Shown piece by piece: positions 53,348-63,953 of a stretch of DNA of 64,000 bases (its first letter is position 1; each line of letters starts with the position of its first letter). Origin of the DNA: Pseudomonas reinekei (lineage in GTDB: Bacteria; Pseudomonadota; Gammaproteobacteria; Pseudomonadales; Pseudomonadaceae); NCBI RefSeq assembly GCF_001945365.1, contig NZ_MSTQ01000027.1, positions 1 through 64,000 on the forward strand, given 5' to 3'. The notes under the pieces are model-generated. The model was given only the letters and a program-made list of their open reading frames with translations, searched no databases and had not been told where the DNA came from. The position numbers and the translations under genes were made by a program.

Positions 53348-54537
53348 AAACCTTTCGAACACCCCTTTAAGCTCCTGAAACCGAGAAAAACTATAGCCTT
53401 TAGACTCAAAAATGAAACACTCAGATACACTATCCAATACCCTTGAAACTTCTGTCCTTAGCTCCTTGTACGTGCCATTGTACCGGCCTCATGATACCTA
53501 GGTTCTAGTCAAAATCCCTTTAAAACCCTCCGCCGAGATAAAAATACCTGCCACCGAAAGCGCCGGATGAAGACAAAGAAGTAAAAACGTCTGTATTTTC
53601 ACGCAACGCTTGACATTCATAGCACTGTTTGAACAGACACCATCGGCTTCGCCTTGCCACCGTCACCGACCCCCTTGGACATCGACGCGGGCGCAGACAA
53701 ATGGCTACCGCTCATCGATAACGTTGTTGAGCTCACTCAATCCTGGGCAGACCTCGGCAATTCACATCGGCGAATAGGAAGACAACGTGACAACGCCGAC
53801 ACTTCAGGCGTCACCCTCCTTGCTTTCAGCCCGCCTGGTGTCTTATCGGCAGCGAATGCGTGAAGCAGCGGCTGACAACGCCACAACCTTGCTTGGAAAG
53901 CACTGCGCAAAGAAGGCTATAATCCGCGGCGCACTTAACATGTGCCATGTTCGACAATGAACGAAAGCAGCCTTCAGATGCGCGGAAACCTCCTGCCTCC
54001 GAAGACTTACACGGCTACACAAACTGAGAGGTTGCCCCTAATGACAAAGATGTCTCTCTGCAATGTCGATTATGCCAAAGGATTAGCACAGGTTCTCTGC
54101 GAGCGACTTCACATGAAAAAAGCAGGCTCGTGCCCTCATGATCGCAGCCTTCACCAAGTCTTGAGGCTCCTTCCGGTCATGCGACCCGAACGATCGACCA
54201 CGCATTTCAAGGCATGATCTGCCGAGAAAAATTGACATTAGGTGTAGAGGCGGCTTCGTGACTTGTGGTGAGCTCCATCAAAAAGTGGAAAAAAGCCGGA
54301 AACGGATTAAAAAATCACAAAACCACTTTTCCCTTGAGCGCAACATGTACTACACATCAGCGAACCTAATTACCCTCTATATAAGACTCGTAAGCTCCAG
54401 CCTACTGGTTGAAAGATCTGTCATGGGGCTAATCCAGGGAAAAACAGCTAAGTGAATTATCGAATTCATACCCTACGGACAAGTGGCACGGCCAGTGCGC
54501 ACGAAAAATTTCATTTATTTTCAATAGCGGTGTTGTG
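53348..54537. other. Long divergent intergenic region between wbpM and wecB
   Basis: About 1.2 kb with no supportable gene. It must contain the promoters of both polysaccharide operons. A TATAAT stands near 53920 and AT-rich DNA spans 54240-54530. No JUMPstart/ops element (GGCGGTAGC) was found. Short open frames at 53654 and 53942 have no binding site or family features. Confidence 0.6.
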
Positions 54538-55665
54538 ATGACTTTGAAAACGTTATGTGTGTTCGGCACGCGTCCTGAAGCAATAAAGATGGCTCCACTG
54601 GCATTGAGCCTTGCTGCCGACGAACGCTTCGAAGCCAAAGTGTGCGTAACCGGACAGCATCGCCAGATGCTCGACCAGGTACTGGACCTGTTCGAGATCA
54701 AGCCTGACTTCGATCTGAACATCATGAAACCGGGCCAGGACCTAACCGACGTCTCCACCGCGATTCTGCAAGGCATGAAGCAGATATTTGCCAAATACAA
54801 ACCGGATATCGTCCTAGTACACGGCGACACGGCAACTACGCTGGCAACGACACTGGCAGCCTACTATCAGCAGATCCCAGTAGCTCACGTCGAGGCCGGG
54901 TTGCGAACCGGCAACCTATATTCACCCTGGCCGGAAGAGGCCAATCGCAAACTGACCGGCGCCCTGGCCTCAGTACATTTCGCGCCGACCGAGACCTCCA
55001 GACAGAACCTGTTAAGAGAAGGCGTGAGCGAAGCCTCTATCCACGTGACAGGCAATACAGTCATCGACGCCTTGCTCGACGTTGTGGCAAGAGTCAGCAG
55101 CAATCCGGCCTTGCAGCAAACATTCCATGAGCAGTTTTCGTTTATCGGTGAAGGCAAGCGAGTCATCCTGGTTACCGGCCACCGCCGTGAAAGCTTCGGC
55201 GATGGCTTCGAGAACATTTGCCAGGCACTGGTCAACACCGCGAAAACCTTCCCGGACGTCGAGATTGTCTATCCGGTGCATCTGAACCCGAATGTGCAGG
55301 AGCCTGTAAACCGGCTGCTGGCAGGCATCGAGAACGTCCACCTGATCGAACCGCTGGACTACTTGCCTTTCGTCTACCTGATGAATCGCTCCTACCTCAT
55401 CCTCAGTGATTCGGGTGGCATTCAAGAGGAAGCGCCATCACTCGGCAAACCTGTGCTGGTGATGCGCGACACTACGGAGCGCCCGGAAGCTGTCGAGGCA
55501 GGAACCGTGAAACTGGTGGGCACGGCAGTCGAAGCCATTACCAGCAACCTGAGCAGCCTGCTGACTGACTCTGATGCCTATGAGCGGATGAGCTACGCTC
55601 ATAACCCGTACGGTGATGGGAAGGCTTGCGCTCGCATCCTCGAAATTCTTTCCAAAATCCAATAA
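54538..55665 (+). CDS. wecB: UDP-GlcNAc 2-epimerase (non-hydrolysing)
   Basis: A 375-residue enzyme with FGTRPEAIKMAPL at the N-terminus and HVEAGLRTGNLYSPWPEE. It interconverts UDP-GlcNAc and UDP-ManNAc. SGGIQEEAPSLGKPVLVMRDTTERPE is the substrate-binding C-terminal block. The ATG at 54538 is immediately preceded by a GTG in frame. It begins the plus-strand polysaccharide operon, 9 bp before wecC. Confidence 0.96.
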   Translation: MTLKTLCVFGTRPEAIKMAPLALSLAADERFEAKVCVTGQHRQMLDQVLDLFEIKPDFDLNIMKPGQDLTDVSTAILQGMKQIFAKYKPDIVLVHGDTATTLATTLAAYYQQIPVAHVEAGLRTGNLYSPWPEEANRKLTGALASVHFAPTETSRQNLLREGVSEASIHVTGNTVIDALLDVVARVSSNPALQQTFHEQFSFIGEGKRVILVTGHRRESFGDGFENICQALVNTAKTFPDVEIVYPVHLNPNVQEPVNRLLAGIENVHLIEPLDYLPFVYLMNRSYLILSDSGGIQEEAPSLGKPVLVMRDTTERPEAVEAGTVKLVGTAVEAITSNLSSLLTDSDAYERMSYAHNPYGDGKACARILEILSKIQ

Positions 55666-55674
55666 GGTCCACGT

Positions 55675-56940
55675 ATGAGCTTTCAAACTGTTTCTGTGGT
55701 CGGTCTCGGCTACATCGGACTGCCAACGGCAGCTGTTTTCGCCGCACGCAAAAAAAAGGTGATTGGCGTGGATGTGAACCCCCGCGCCGTCGAGACGATC
55801 AATCGAGGTGAAATCCATATCGTTGAACCGGATCTGGACATGGTCGTCCACGCTGCCGTGACCGAGGGCTACCTGCGGGCAACCACCATCGCCGAGGCAG
55901 CAGACGCATTCCTGATCGCAGTGCCGACACCGTTCAAGGGTGATCATGAACCCGACCTTTCCTATATCGAGTCCGCTAGCAAATCTATTGCACCAGTCTT
56001 GAAAATAGGTGACCTGGTCATTCTCGAGTCCACTTCTCCGGTGGGTGCGACCGAGCAGATGTCAGCCTGGCTGGCGGAAGCCCGCCCGGACCTGAGCTTC
56101 CCGCAAACCCATGGCGAAGAATCCGACATCCGCATAGCCCACTGCCCCGAGCGAGTATTGCCGGGTCATGTATTGCGTGAGCTGATCGAGAACGATCGCA
56201 TCATTGGCGGCATGACATCAAAATGCTCGGCAGCCGCCGTGCAGCTGTACAAAACGTTCGTAGAAGGCGAATGCATCATCACTGATGCCCGTACTGCCGA
56301 GATGTGCAAACTGACAGAAAACAGCTTCCGTGATGTGAACATTGCATTTGCGAACGAGCTCTCGATCATTTGCGACAAGCTGGGCATCAGCGTTTGGGAA
56401 TTGATCCGTCTGGCCAATCACCATCCGCGTGTGAACATTCTGCAGCCTGGCCCAGGCGTCGGCGGCCACTGTATCGCCGTGGATCCATGGTTTATTGTCA
56501 GCAAGACACCTGAACAGGCACGTTTGATCCGCACCGCCCGCGAAATCAATGACAGCAAACCACAATGGGTGATCGATCAGGTCCAGCAGGCCATCGGCAA
56601 GCACCTTCAGGCAAACCCGGACAAAACCGCCAAGGGCGTTACAGTTGCCTGTTTCGGATTGGCATTCAAACCGGATATCGACGACCTGCGTGAAAGCCCG
56701 TCCAAGGCAATCACTTTGAAAATTGCCGATATTCATCCCGGCAAGGTGCTGGTGGTCGAACCCAATATCGATCAACTACCTACCAACTTGGAAGGCAAGG
56801 CCACTCTCTGCGATATCGACAACGCATTGGGTCGTGCGGATGTGATCGTTCTGCTTGTGGACCACAAGCAGTTCAAATCCATCCCGCACAGCAGCTTGGC
56901 GCGTGCCGAACGAGTCGATACGCGCGGTATCTGGAACTGA
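55675..56940 (+). CDS. wecC: UDP-ManNAc dehydrogenase
   Basis: A 421-residue NAD-dependent enzyme. The Rossmann motif GLGYIGLPTAAVFA is near residue 9, and the catalytic cysteine lies in GVGGHCIAVDPWF. It oxidises UDP-ManNAc twice to UDP-ManNAcA, the uronic acid of many Pseudomonas O-antigens. AAGG precedes the ATG. Together with wecB it supplies one of the repeat-unit sugars. Confidence 0.96.
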   Translation: MSFQTVSVVGLGYIGLPTAAVFAARKKKVIGVDVNPRAVETINRGEIHIVEPDLDMVVHAAVTEGYLRATTIAEAADAFLIAVPTPFKGDHEPDLSYIESASKSIAPVLKIGDLVILESTSPVGATEQMSAWLAEARPDLSFPQTHGEESDIRIAHCPERVLPGHVLRELIENDRIIGGMTSKCSAAAVQLYKTFVEGECIITDARTAEMCKLTENSFRDVNIAFANELSIICDKLGISVWELIRLANHHPRVNILQPGPGVGGHCIAVDPWFIVSKTPEQARLIRTAREINDSKPQWVIDQVQQAIGKHLQANPDKTAKGVTVACFGLAFKPDIDDLRESPSKAITLKIADIHPGKVLVVEPNIDQLPTNLEGKATLCDIDNALGRADVIVLLVDHKQFKSIPHSSLARAERVDTRGIWN

Positions 56941-57073
56941 CCCCTTATCGAAACTGAACGCAAGGCCAGATGACTTCATGAGTCATTTGGTCTCTTGCAC
57001 TTAATTGATTCGATGAATACTCCGATGATCATGTGCTCGAATTAGTCATGATGAGATTGAGGAAGGTTGGGAC

Positions 57074-58318
57074 ATGGTCAATCTGCTGATTCAGGCACTG
57101 ACATTGATTAGTGGCCTGGTGGTAAATTTTGTTATTCCTGGTTTATATGGACTCGAAGCCTATGGCGAGTTCATCAAAGTCAACGTGCTGGTTTTTTTAT
57201 TTCAAAAACTGCTGGACATAATCAACGAGCAACTTCTCGCAAGCGTTGAACCCGAATATATTCTTGTCACTTCGTTATTTATGGCAATTCTGATTTTCTT
57301 GCTCTTCAGCGGATTAAGCCTGTTGACGGACCTGGGCAATCCATTGCTGCTCAGCGTGATGCTGCTCAGTTCAGCTTGCCTGCTGTCACTTTTTGGACTG
57401 AGACTTTACCGCTGGATCGTCTGGTATCTAGTTTTATTTCTGGGCGTTTTCTTTACCGCCCTATTTGTCAGCCATCAGAACATCTGGTCGCTGAGCATCG
57501 CAGAAATTCTGAGTCTGACCAACTTGATCCCTTGCCTTTTGGCATTGGTCGCGCTGTTTACTCACGGAGCGAAACTACCGTTTGGCAAGCAATTGAGATC
57601 AACGCTCTGGCAGGTCATTACCCTTCTGCCGCGCATGATTTCCATCACTCTTTTTTTCAACCTGTTCACTAACATACTGCCCTACATACTCTCGAAAATC
57701 CTACCGGTTCGTGAACTGGGGCTGTTTCGTGTGATTGTGTCGATCATTCAGTCAGCGACCAGTCTTTTTCCCATTAATGTCAGGGCAGTATTTGTTTCAT
57801 TCATATCCGGAGGCCAACGCCAGGACCAGTACCGGATCATTATGTCGATCGCCTTGATGTATTTCGCACTGGTAGGGCTGTTCGGTTATTTCGTATCGTG
57901 GCTCTTTCCCAAGTACTCGGGCTATCTGGTACTGCTTCCTTGCCTGCCGGTTCTCTACTGGACGGTGGTGACGGAGCGATATCTAATTGCCTCGGGTTTT
58001 CAGCGTAGGATTGTTGCAATCAACGTGTCCCTGGGATGTCTTGCCGTAGTTTGCATGATCTTTTTCGTACAGGGGCTTGAGGCCGCAAAAGTATTCTATG
58101 CACTGGGTTTCTCGACTTACCTGCTGACATTGCATCTGCTCTGTCGTCCCGGCATCCAGCTTCCTGTGATCTTTTGGGTGGCGATACTTTCCCCTCTTTC
58201 GATAGTCATGGCCAACGTTAGCCTGATCTGCGGCATTTTATATATGTGCTCACTGTTGATCATCGCAACGTGGACTCTCCGTCTGCGCCTGGCAGATTTC
58301 CGCAAATTGAGGTTTTGA
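57074..58318 (+). CDS. Polysaccharide flippase, Wzx-like
   Basis: A 414-residue integral membrane protein with about 12 helices and few charged residues, typical of MATE/MVF-type Wzx flippases. GLYGLEAYGEFIKVNV matches the N-terminal family segment. It should flip the lipid-linked repeat unit to the periplasm. GAGGAAGG lies upstream. Sequence divergence of Wzx proteins makes the call rest on topology and context. The gap of 133 bp after wecC has no gene. Confidence 0.85.
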   Translation: MVNLLIQALTLISGLVVNFVIPGLYGLEAYGEFIKVNVLVFLFQKLLDIINEQLLASVEPEYILVTSLFMAILIFLLFSGLSLLTDLGNPLLLSVMLLSSACLLSLFGLRLYRWIVWYLVLFLGVFFTALFVSHQNIWSLSIAEILSLTNLIPCLLALVALFTHGAKLPFGKQLRSTLWQVITLLPRMISITLFFNLFTNILPYILSKILPVRELGLFRVIVSIIQSATSLFPINVRAVFVSFISGGQRQDQYRIIMSIALMYFALVGLFGYFVSWLFPKYSGYLVLLPCLPVLYWTVVTERYLIASGFQRRIVAINVSLGCLAVVCMIFFVQGLEAAKVFYALGFSTYLLTLHLLCRPGIQLPVIFWVAILSPLSIVMANVSLICGILYMCSLLIIATWTLRLRLADFRKLRF

Positions 58319-58320
58319 GA

Positions 58321-58782
58321 ATGAACGCAGTCACGCTTTATCGAATTGGCCACTGGTTCTATCAACGAAAGATCCCATTTATTCCGATGCTCATTCGAAA
58401 TTTCATCTTTTTGATTTTCAATTCGTACATTCCTGTTTCCGCGAGCATCGGCAATGGCTCGATCTTTGCGTATGGCGCAATAGGCGTTGTGCTCCATGCA
58501 AACTCCAAAATCGGTAGCGGCTGCGTGCTGGGCCAAGGCATCACGATCGGAGCGGCGGAAGGCTTTGCGTCCAGCGAAATCAACAAATGCCCGGTGATTG
58601 GTGACAACTGCTACATTAGCGCGGGTGCAAGAATAATTGGCGACATCAAGATTGGTAACAACTGCCAGATCGGCGCTTCCGCAGTCGTATTGAAAGACGT
58701 ACCAGACAACTCCGTCGTTGTTGGAATCCCTGCTCGCATTGTTGGTCAGACGCCTGCTGACTTCAAAGCAATTCGGCCTTGA
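58321..58782 (+). CDS. Serine-acetyltransferase-like hexapeptide acyltransferase
   Basis: A 153-residue enzyme with left-handed beta-helix repeats (SKIGSGCVLGQGITIGAAEGF, IGDNCYISAGARIIG, IGNNCQIGASAVVLKDVP). The N-terminal part is shortened and hydrophobic (FIPMLIRNFIFLIF). It resembles polysaccharide O-acetyltransferases in O-antigen clusters more than CysE. It follows the flippase by 2 bp and probably acetylates a repeat-unit sugar. Confidence 0.87.
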   Translation: MNAVTLYRIGHWFYQRKIPFIPMLIRNFIFLIFNSYIPVSASIGNGSIFAYGAIGVVLHANSKIGSGCVLGQGITIGAAEGFASSEINKCPVIGDNCYISAGARIIGDIKIGNNCQIGASAVVLKDVPDNSVVVGIPARIVGQTPADFKAIRP

Positions 58783-58802
58783 AAGATAGCTGGAGGACAA
58801 TG

Positions 58803-60407
58803 ATGAACGAATCATATTTTATTAAAAACAGTTGCGCGATTGCTGCTGGCGCGGGAACTGCCATTCTTCTTTCACAAGATCCTGGAGCTGTGTTCTATAT
58901 CGGTGCCGCCGGCGCTCTTCTCCTTCTCCTCATGGCACTGAAGTCTCCTTGGCACGGTTTACTGGCGCTTTTTCCAATGGCATTTGCCATGCGCCCTGCC
59001 CCCACCTCACTGGGCCTGCAGGAATTATCATTTGCAGCATTGCTGGCCATCATTTTTGCAGTCAGTGTGTTGCAGCTCCTGCGCACATACGAAATAAAGG
59101 ATGCACTGAAAATATTCGCCGCTCCCATGCTAGTCGGCTTTCTGGTATTGGGCATCAACTTGGCGATTGCCCTGCACAATCATGTTCCCCTGTCAGACTG
59201 GTTGAGGGGTGTCATTCCTTTCCTTTTCATATACGCACTGATACCTGTCTGCATATTGGTCAGTCATGATCACGCCCGAATTTACTGGGTGGGCGGTTCG
59301 GTAGCGACGCTGATTTTCCTGACCGCCGGATATATAGTTTTTTACTACTTCTACCAAGGCATCTGGAGACCCTACTGGATCGACCCTTCAGACGCTCAGG
59401 CCATCAAGCTTACAAAAGAAGCCGCCTCACACAATGCCAATGCTATCGGCCCTATGCGCGACCGCATAACCATGCTCTTGGCGCAAGCGACCGACAGTCT
59501 TCTCCCCGTGGGAATGGTGGCCGGATTTGTCACTTGTATCCTGTCGCGACAGAAGCAGATCACCGCTATCAGCGCATTGATGTCCCTGCTTTGCATGACC
59601 GCCGTACTGATTACCTTCACACGCAGCATGCTGTTGAGCGCACTACTGGTAATCATGCTGTTTTCCGCGTTTATATTCGTTTTCCACACAAAACTTCGGA
59701 AGAAATTGATTGTCAGCGCAGTCGCGCTGGGCATCTGCGGATTGCTGTTCATTTTCTCTACAGGCATGCAGCAGATCTGGCTCGGCAGGATGAGCCTTCT
59801 GATCGAGTCCGGAATAGAGGCCGTCGTCAACTGGAAGCCAGAGCCAGAAAGTGGCAGCGGCATGGCTCAAACCAAAGAAAACGCCGACTTCAATGTCACC
59901 TCACGCGTTGTAGAGTATGGCATTGCGTGGGACATGTTTAAATCGCACCCGATTTTGGGTAACGGGCTGGGTGTCAAGCATGAAATGCGCTGGGAGACCT
60001 CCAGCGGGGAATCATTTACCCAACGGGTAGCTTATATACACAACTGGCCGCTCTATACCTTGATGGTGGGTGGGCTGTTAGGAATTATTACTTATGCGCT
60101 GGTCTTGTTGGGCCCGATTTTCTCCAGAGTAACGTCAATCAGAATCGAGTCAGCCCACTGGACAATTCTTCGAACCGTGGTATTGACCATGGTGATATAC
60201 GGCCTGTTCTTTGCCGTTTTCCGCCTGATCACTTTCAACTTGCTACTCGCTACCGCCTGGGGCCTGATTCTCACTCAGACGCTCTCGCGAGCGCCAAAAA
60301 ATCAAAGTAATGATAGGAAGAGTGCAGAATCAGGCGCGCCTTCGGTTACCCCGTCGTCGCCCATGCAAAGCACTGCCGATAAAAAAAACACGGAGCTACA
60401 GGGATAA
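58803..60407 (+). CDS. O-antigen polymerase/ligase-like membrane protein
   Basis: A 534-residue membrane protein with roughly 12 helices and a large hydrophilic loop at about residues 325-405 (MQQIWLGRMSL, HPILGNGLGVKHEM), the arrangement of the Wzy/WaaL domain. Either polymerase or ligase is possible. In this position, between flippase and repeat-unit enzymes, Wzy is more likely. GGAGG supports the ATG at 58803 (an ATG at 58800 is three bases closer). The stop overlaps the ATG of the asnB-like gene. Confidence 0.85.
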   Translation: MNESYFIKNSCAIAAGAGTAILLSQDPGAVFYIGAAGALLLLLMALKSPWHGLLALFPMAFAMRPAPTSLGLQELSFAALLAIIFAVSVLQLLRTYEIKDALKIFAAPMLVGFLVLGINLAIALHNHVPLSDWLRGVIPFLFIYALIPVCILVSHDHARIYWVGGSVATLIFLTAGYIVFYYFYQGIWRPYWIDPSDAQAIKLTKEAASHNANAIGPMRDRITMLLAQATDSLLPVGMVAGFVTCILSRQKQITAISALMSLLCMTAVLITFTRSMLLSALLVIMLFSAFIFVFHTKLRKKLIVSAVALGICGLLFIFSTGMQQIWLGRMSLLIESGIEAVVNWKPEPESGSGMAQTKENADFNVTSRVVEYGIAWDMFKSHPILGNGLGVKHEMRWETSSGESFTQRVAYIHNWPLYTLMVGGLLGIITYALVLLGPIFSRVTSIRIESAHWTILRTVVLTMVIYGLFFAVFRLITFNLLLATAWGLILTQTLSRAPKNQSNDRKSAESGAPSVTPSSPMQSTADKKNTELQG

Positions 60408-62245
60408 TGTGCGGTTTAAGTTTTTTTTGTGTTAAGCAGTCCGTTTCCGACGCCAACAGCCAGTTGGAAGCAAGTCTTGCAGTCACAAAACATCGGGGAC
60501 CGGATGCCTCTGGAACATACTTCACTACCGTTGCAGATTTTCAGACAGGGCTCGGCCATAACCGGCTGAGCATTCTGGATCTGACAGCCGCCGGCAGTCA
60601 GCCAATGCATGCCGGGAATGGCATCAGCATCATTTTCAATGGTGAAGTCTTCAACCATCACGAGTTGCGAGACGACCTGGTTGAAAGGGGTTACTCCTTC
60701 AACGGCACCTCCGACACTGAAGTCATCCTCAAGCTTTATGTCGAACACAAGGAAAATGCCTTCAAGCTGCTGCAAGGGATGTTCTCGCTGGTCATTCTCG
60801 ACGAAATCGCCAGGAAGTTCTTTATTGCCAGAGATGTAGTGGGCATCAAACCGGTTTACTACTACACGAATGCCAACGGCTTTTACGCTTGCTCAGAAAT
60901 ACGCGGCCTTAAAAGCTATTCCGAGGTCGTCTCCGAAATCGATCACGATGATGTGTTCGAATTCTTCAACAACGGGTTCATCTACGAACCGAATACCGGC
61001 TACAAGGCAATCAAGAAAGTACAGCCGGGAACCTATATCGAATTTGATATGGCTACGGGAGGCAGTACAACCGTATGCTACCAGAGAATCATCAACTTCA
61101 ATACTCAACGGTCCATTGCAGAAACGATAGAATCCGCGGTCACTCGTCAATTGGAAGCTGATGTTCCAGTAGGGGTGTTCTTCAGCGGCGGAGCAGACTC
61201 GAGCATTCTCGCGAACTACACAGGTGATGCAGATCTATTCTTTGCAAAATACGAGGAAACGGAAGATTCCGCAGTGGACATGAAGTTTTCCACCGACATC
61301 GCCGATCATTTGGGTAAAAAGCTTAAAGTTACCGAAATTATCGATGCAAACAACAATCCCTTTGAATCGATTGACTTCGTGGCAAAAAACACCGAAGAAC
61401 TAGTGTCCGATTATACGTTCTGGGCCACCTACCAGCTGTCTGTAGAAGCCAGAAAAAGCGGATACACGGTGATGCTCAGCGGAATGGGCGGCGACGAAGC
61501 ATTCGCGGGTTACCCGCGATATAAAGTCCTCAAGCACCATAAGCTGATCCGCGCGAGCTGCCCGCTGCTCAAGTCATTGCTGAAGCTCAAACTCTTTCCA
61601 AAAAAACTCGATAAGAAGTTCGAGCGACTCGTCTCGTATGCTCAGGAAAGCTATTGGCCTCTGGCCTATTCACGAATGCTCGGCTATTTCTCAAAACAAG
61701 AGCTCAGCAAGTTCTTCTCCAACTATTCGACGCTGGAGAATACGTACAAACAGCGTTTGGATAATACACTCGCTCAATATGATGGCGATGTGAACGATAA
61801 GGTGAAGTGTGCACAACATTTCGATATGACCGGATTCTTGAGTCACAACCTGGGTGTTTCCGACAAGGCAAGCATGCTGGCGAGCATTGAACTCAGAGTA
61901 CCGTTGCTGGATGAGCGCGTCGTTGCCAATGGGTTCGCCACTTCCAGCGCGGACCTACTAAAAGACGGCGCTCCTAAAGCCCCGCTCAAAACGCTCTTGA
62001 AAAGCCTCCTCCCCTCCGCGCTGGTCAACCGTCCAAAGACCGGGTTCAACCCTCCCCTGGATGGAATTATCCTGCGCCTGGGCGCAGATCGACTGGCATC
62101 TGAGCTTGAGCGAATCTACCAATTCCTCAATCGCGAGGAAGTTGAGAGGTTGATAAAGAGTCACTTTTCCGGTGCCGCCAACAACACCTACAAACTGTGG
62201 CAGCTCCTGTACTTTGAGCGCTGGCTTAAATTCAATTTCGCCTGA
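60407..62245 (+). CDS. Asparagine-synthase-type amidotransferase
   Basis: A 612-residue AsnB-like enzyme. Cys2 is the glutaminase nucleophile (MCGLSFF), with RLSILDL and the NGEVFNHHELR segment of the N-terminal domain. The PP-loop FFSGGADSS near residue 258 and GMGGDEAFAGY in the second domain bind ATP. In O-antigen loci such enzymes (for example WbpS) amidate uronic acids, so ManNAcA to its uronamide is a likely reaction. Its ATG overlaps the previous stop codon. Confidence 0.9.
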   Translation: MCGLSFFCVKQSVSDANSQLEASLAVTKHRGPDASGTYFTTVADFQTGLGHNRLSILDLTAAGSQPMHAGNGISIIFNGEVFNHHELRDDLVERGYSFNGTSDTEVILKLYVEHKENAFKLLQGMFSLVILDEIARKFFIARDVVGIKPVYYYTNANGFYACSEIRGLKSYSEVVSEIDHDDVFEFFNNGFIYEPNTGYKAIKKVQPGTYIEFDMATGGSTTVCYQRIINFNTQRSIAETIESAVTRQLEADVPVGVFFSGGADSSILANYTGDADLFFAKYEETEDSAVDMKFSTDIADHLGKKLKVTEIIDANNNPFESIDFVAKNTEELVSDYTFWATYQLSVEARKSGYTVMLSGMGGDEAFAGYPRYKVLKHHKLIRASCPLLKSLLKLKLFPKKLDKKFERLVSYAQESYWPLAYSRMLGYFSKQELSKFFSNYSTLENTYKQRLDNTLAQYDGDVNDKVKCAQHFDMTGFLSHNLGVSDKASMLASIELRVPLLDERVVANGFATSSADLLKDGAPKAPLKTLLKSLLPSALVNRPKTGFNPPLDGIILRLGADRLASELERIYQFLNREEVERLIKSHFSGAANNTYKLWQLLYFERWLKFNFA

Positions 62246-62296
62246 GTTGGTCGAAAACACATTACATCGTTTGAACCATTTGAATCAGTGACTCAT

Positions 62297-63946
62297 ATGC
62301 GCAACCCACGGAAAGCCCAGCTCTCGAAGCTCTACCACACTGCCAAGGTACTGCGACCGGAGCAGATTCTTTATCGAATCTACTATCGTTTTGCCAAGAT
62401 AAAGCCGTATACCGCAACAGCCGTCAGCAAAAACCCATTATTTGATCTGGCCAATCCACCCCGCTGGAGTTCATCGCGCATAACCGGAGATGGACAGTTC
62501 GATTTCATGGGCAGCAAGGCGCCCATTCAATGGCATAATGAGACGATGCCAAAGATCTGGCAATATAACTTGCATTATCTCGATCACCTGGCCGCCCGTC
62601 AGGAGCATCCTATAGCCCTGTCGGAAACGGAACTGGTCAACGGCTGGATCGCCGCCAACCCGCCGTTCGACGGCTGTGGCTGGGAACCTTATACCCTGTC
62701 ACTCAGGATCGTTAATCTGGTCAAGTGGTTGCAAATGCAGCCTCATCTGAATTCGCTGTGGCTGGAAAGCCTCGCAGTGCAGACACATGCACTGTCACAA
62801 CAGATTGAATATCACATCCTTGCAAATCACTTGTTTGTGAACGGCAAGGCGCTTGTGTTCGCAGGCAGTTTTCTGCAAAACGATCAGGCCGAGAAATGGC
62901 TGAAAACCGGACTGAAGATTATGGACCGGGAGATAAAGGAGCAATTCCTGGTAGATGGGGCGCACTACGAACTATCGCCCATGTACCACGCCTCCCTGCT
63001 TTGGGATATGTGCGACCTGCTCAATCTGGCGCTCAACGCCAAAATCAACGCACTGAAAAGCCGCGCACCCGAATGGCGCAAAGTGATTGAGCAAGGAATT
63101 ATCTGGCTGCGCAGCATGCAGCATCCCGATGGCGAAATACCATTTTTCAACGATTGTGCCTTCGGCATTGCTCCGACGTTGCGCGATATTGAAAACTATT
63201 CGGCTTTGCTGGACTGCCAGCCACCAGCGGACGCATCGGGCGCATCTTCGTTTGGCGCGATTTGTCATGCCGAGAGCGGCTATGCTCAGATAACATTCGA
63301 CGAAGGCAGCAAAGCACTTCTGAACCTTGCCCAGGTCGCTCCTGCTTATCAGCCGGGACATGCTCACGCGGATACTTTGAGCTTCGAGCTGAGTGTTTTC
63401 GGGCAGCGGGTATTCGTCAACTCTGGAACGTCGCAATATGGCGAAGACAGCGAACGTCATCGTCAACGCAGCACCGCGGCGCATAACACCGTCGAGATCG
63501 ATGGCGAAAACTCATCGGAGGTATGGGCCGGATTCAGAGTCGCCCGTCGCGCAAATGTCAGCCTGACCACATTCGAGAGTTCCGGAGATACCGTGCGTAT
63601 CGTTTGTTCGCACGACGGCTACAAGCGCCTGAAGGGAAAGAACCTGCACACACGGGAGTGGACCGCATCAACGAACACTTTAAAAATCAACGACTCTGTG
63701 AGCGGAGTTTTTGACAAGTCGATCGCAAGATTCCACTTACACCCTGAAGTGTCAGTTATTCAGAATGACAACAATCTAACGATCACCCTTGCTTCGGGAG
63801 AAGTTGTCTCTGTTTCCATTTCGGGCGCGGCTGCCATCAGGATTGCGAGTACAACCTGGCACCCGGAGTTCGGCAAGTGCGTGGCAAACCAATGCATTGT
63901 TGCCGAGCTATCGTCAGACACACTTATTACCCGCGTAAAGTGGTGA
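62297..63946 (+). CDS. Heparinase II/III family polysaccharide lyase-like protein
   Basis: A protein of 549 residues (552 from a GTG at 62288). The N-terminal helical toroid (LRPEQILYRIYYRFAKIKPY, YNLHYLDHLA, YELSPMYHASLLWDM) is followed by a beta-sandwich with HAHADTLSFELSVFGQRVFV and STAAHNTVEIDGENSSEVW. Such genes occur in many O-antigen and capsule clusters, where the product may trim or release polymer. No signal peptide is evident, so its site of action is uncertain. Confidence 0.88.
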   Translation: MRNPRKAQLSKLYHTAKVLRPEQILYRIYYRFAKIKPYTATAVSKNPLFDLANPPRWSSSRITGDGQFDFMGSKAPIQWHNETMPKIWQYNLHYLDHLAARQEHPIALSETELVNGWIAANPPFDGCGWEPYTLSLRIVNLVKWLQMQPHLNSLWLESLAVQTHALSQQIEYHILANHLFVNGKALVFAGSFLQNDQAEKWLKTGLKIMDREIKEQFLVDGAHYELSPMYHASLLWDMCDLLNLALNAKINALKSRAPEWRKVIEQGIIWLRSMQHPDGEIPFFNDCAFGIAPTLRDIENYSALLDCQPPADASGASSFGAICHAESGYAQITFDEGSKALLNLAQVAPAYQPGHAHADTLSFELSVFGQRVFVNSGTSQYGEDSERHRQRSTAAHNTVEIDGENSSEVWAGFRVARRANVSLTTFESSGDTVRIVCSHDGYKRLKGKNLHTREWTASTNTLKINDSVSGVFDKSIARFHLHPEVSVIQNDNNLTITLASGEVVSVSISGAAAIRIASTTWHPEFGKCVANQCIVAELSSDTLITRVKW

Positions 63947-63953
63947 GGTTTAT

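Noticed and set aside
53654..54217. Small plus-strand frames in the wbpM-wecB gap
   Set aside because: They have no ribosome binding site, no recognisable motif and unusual composition.
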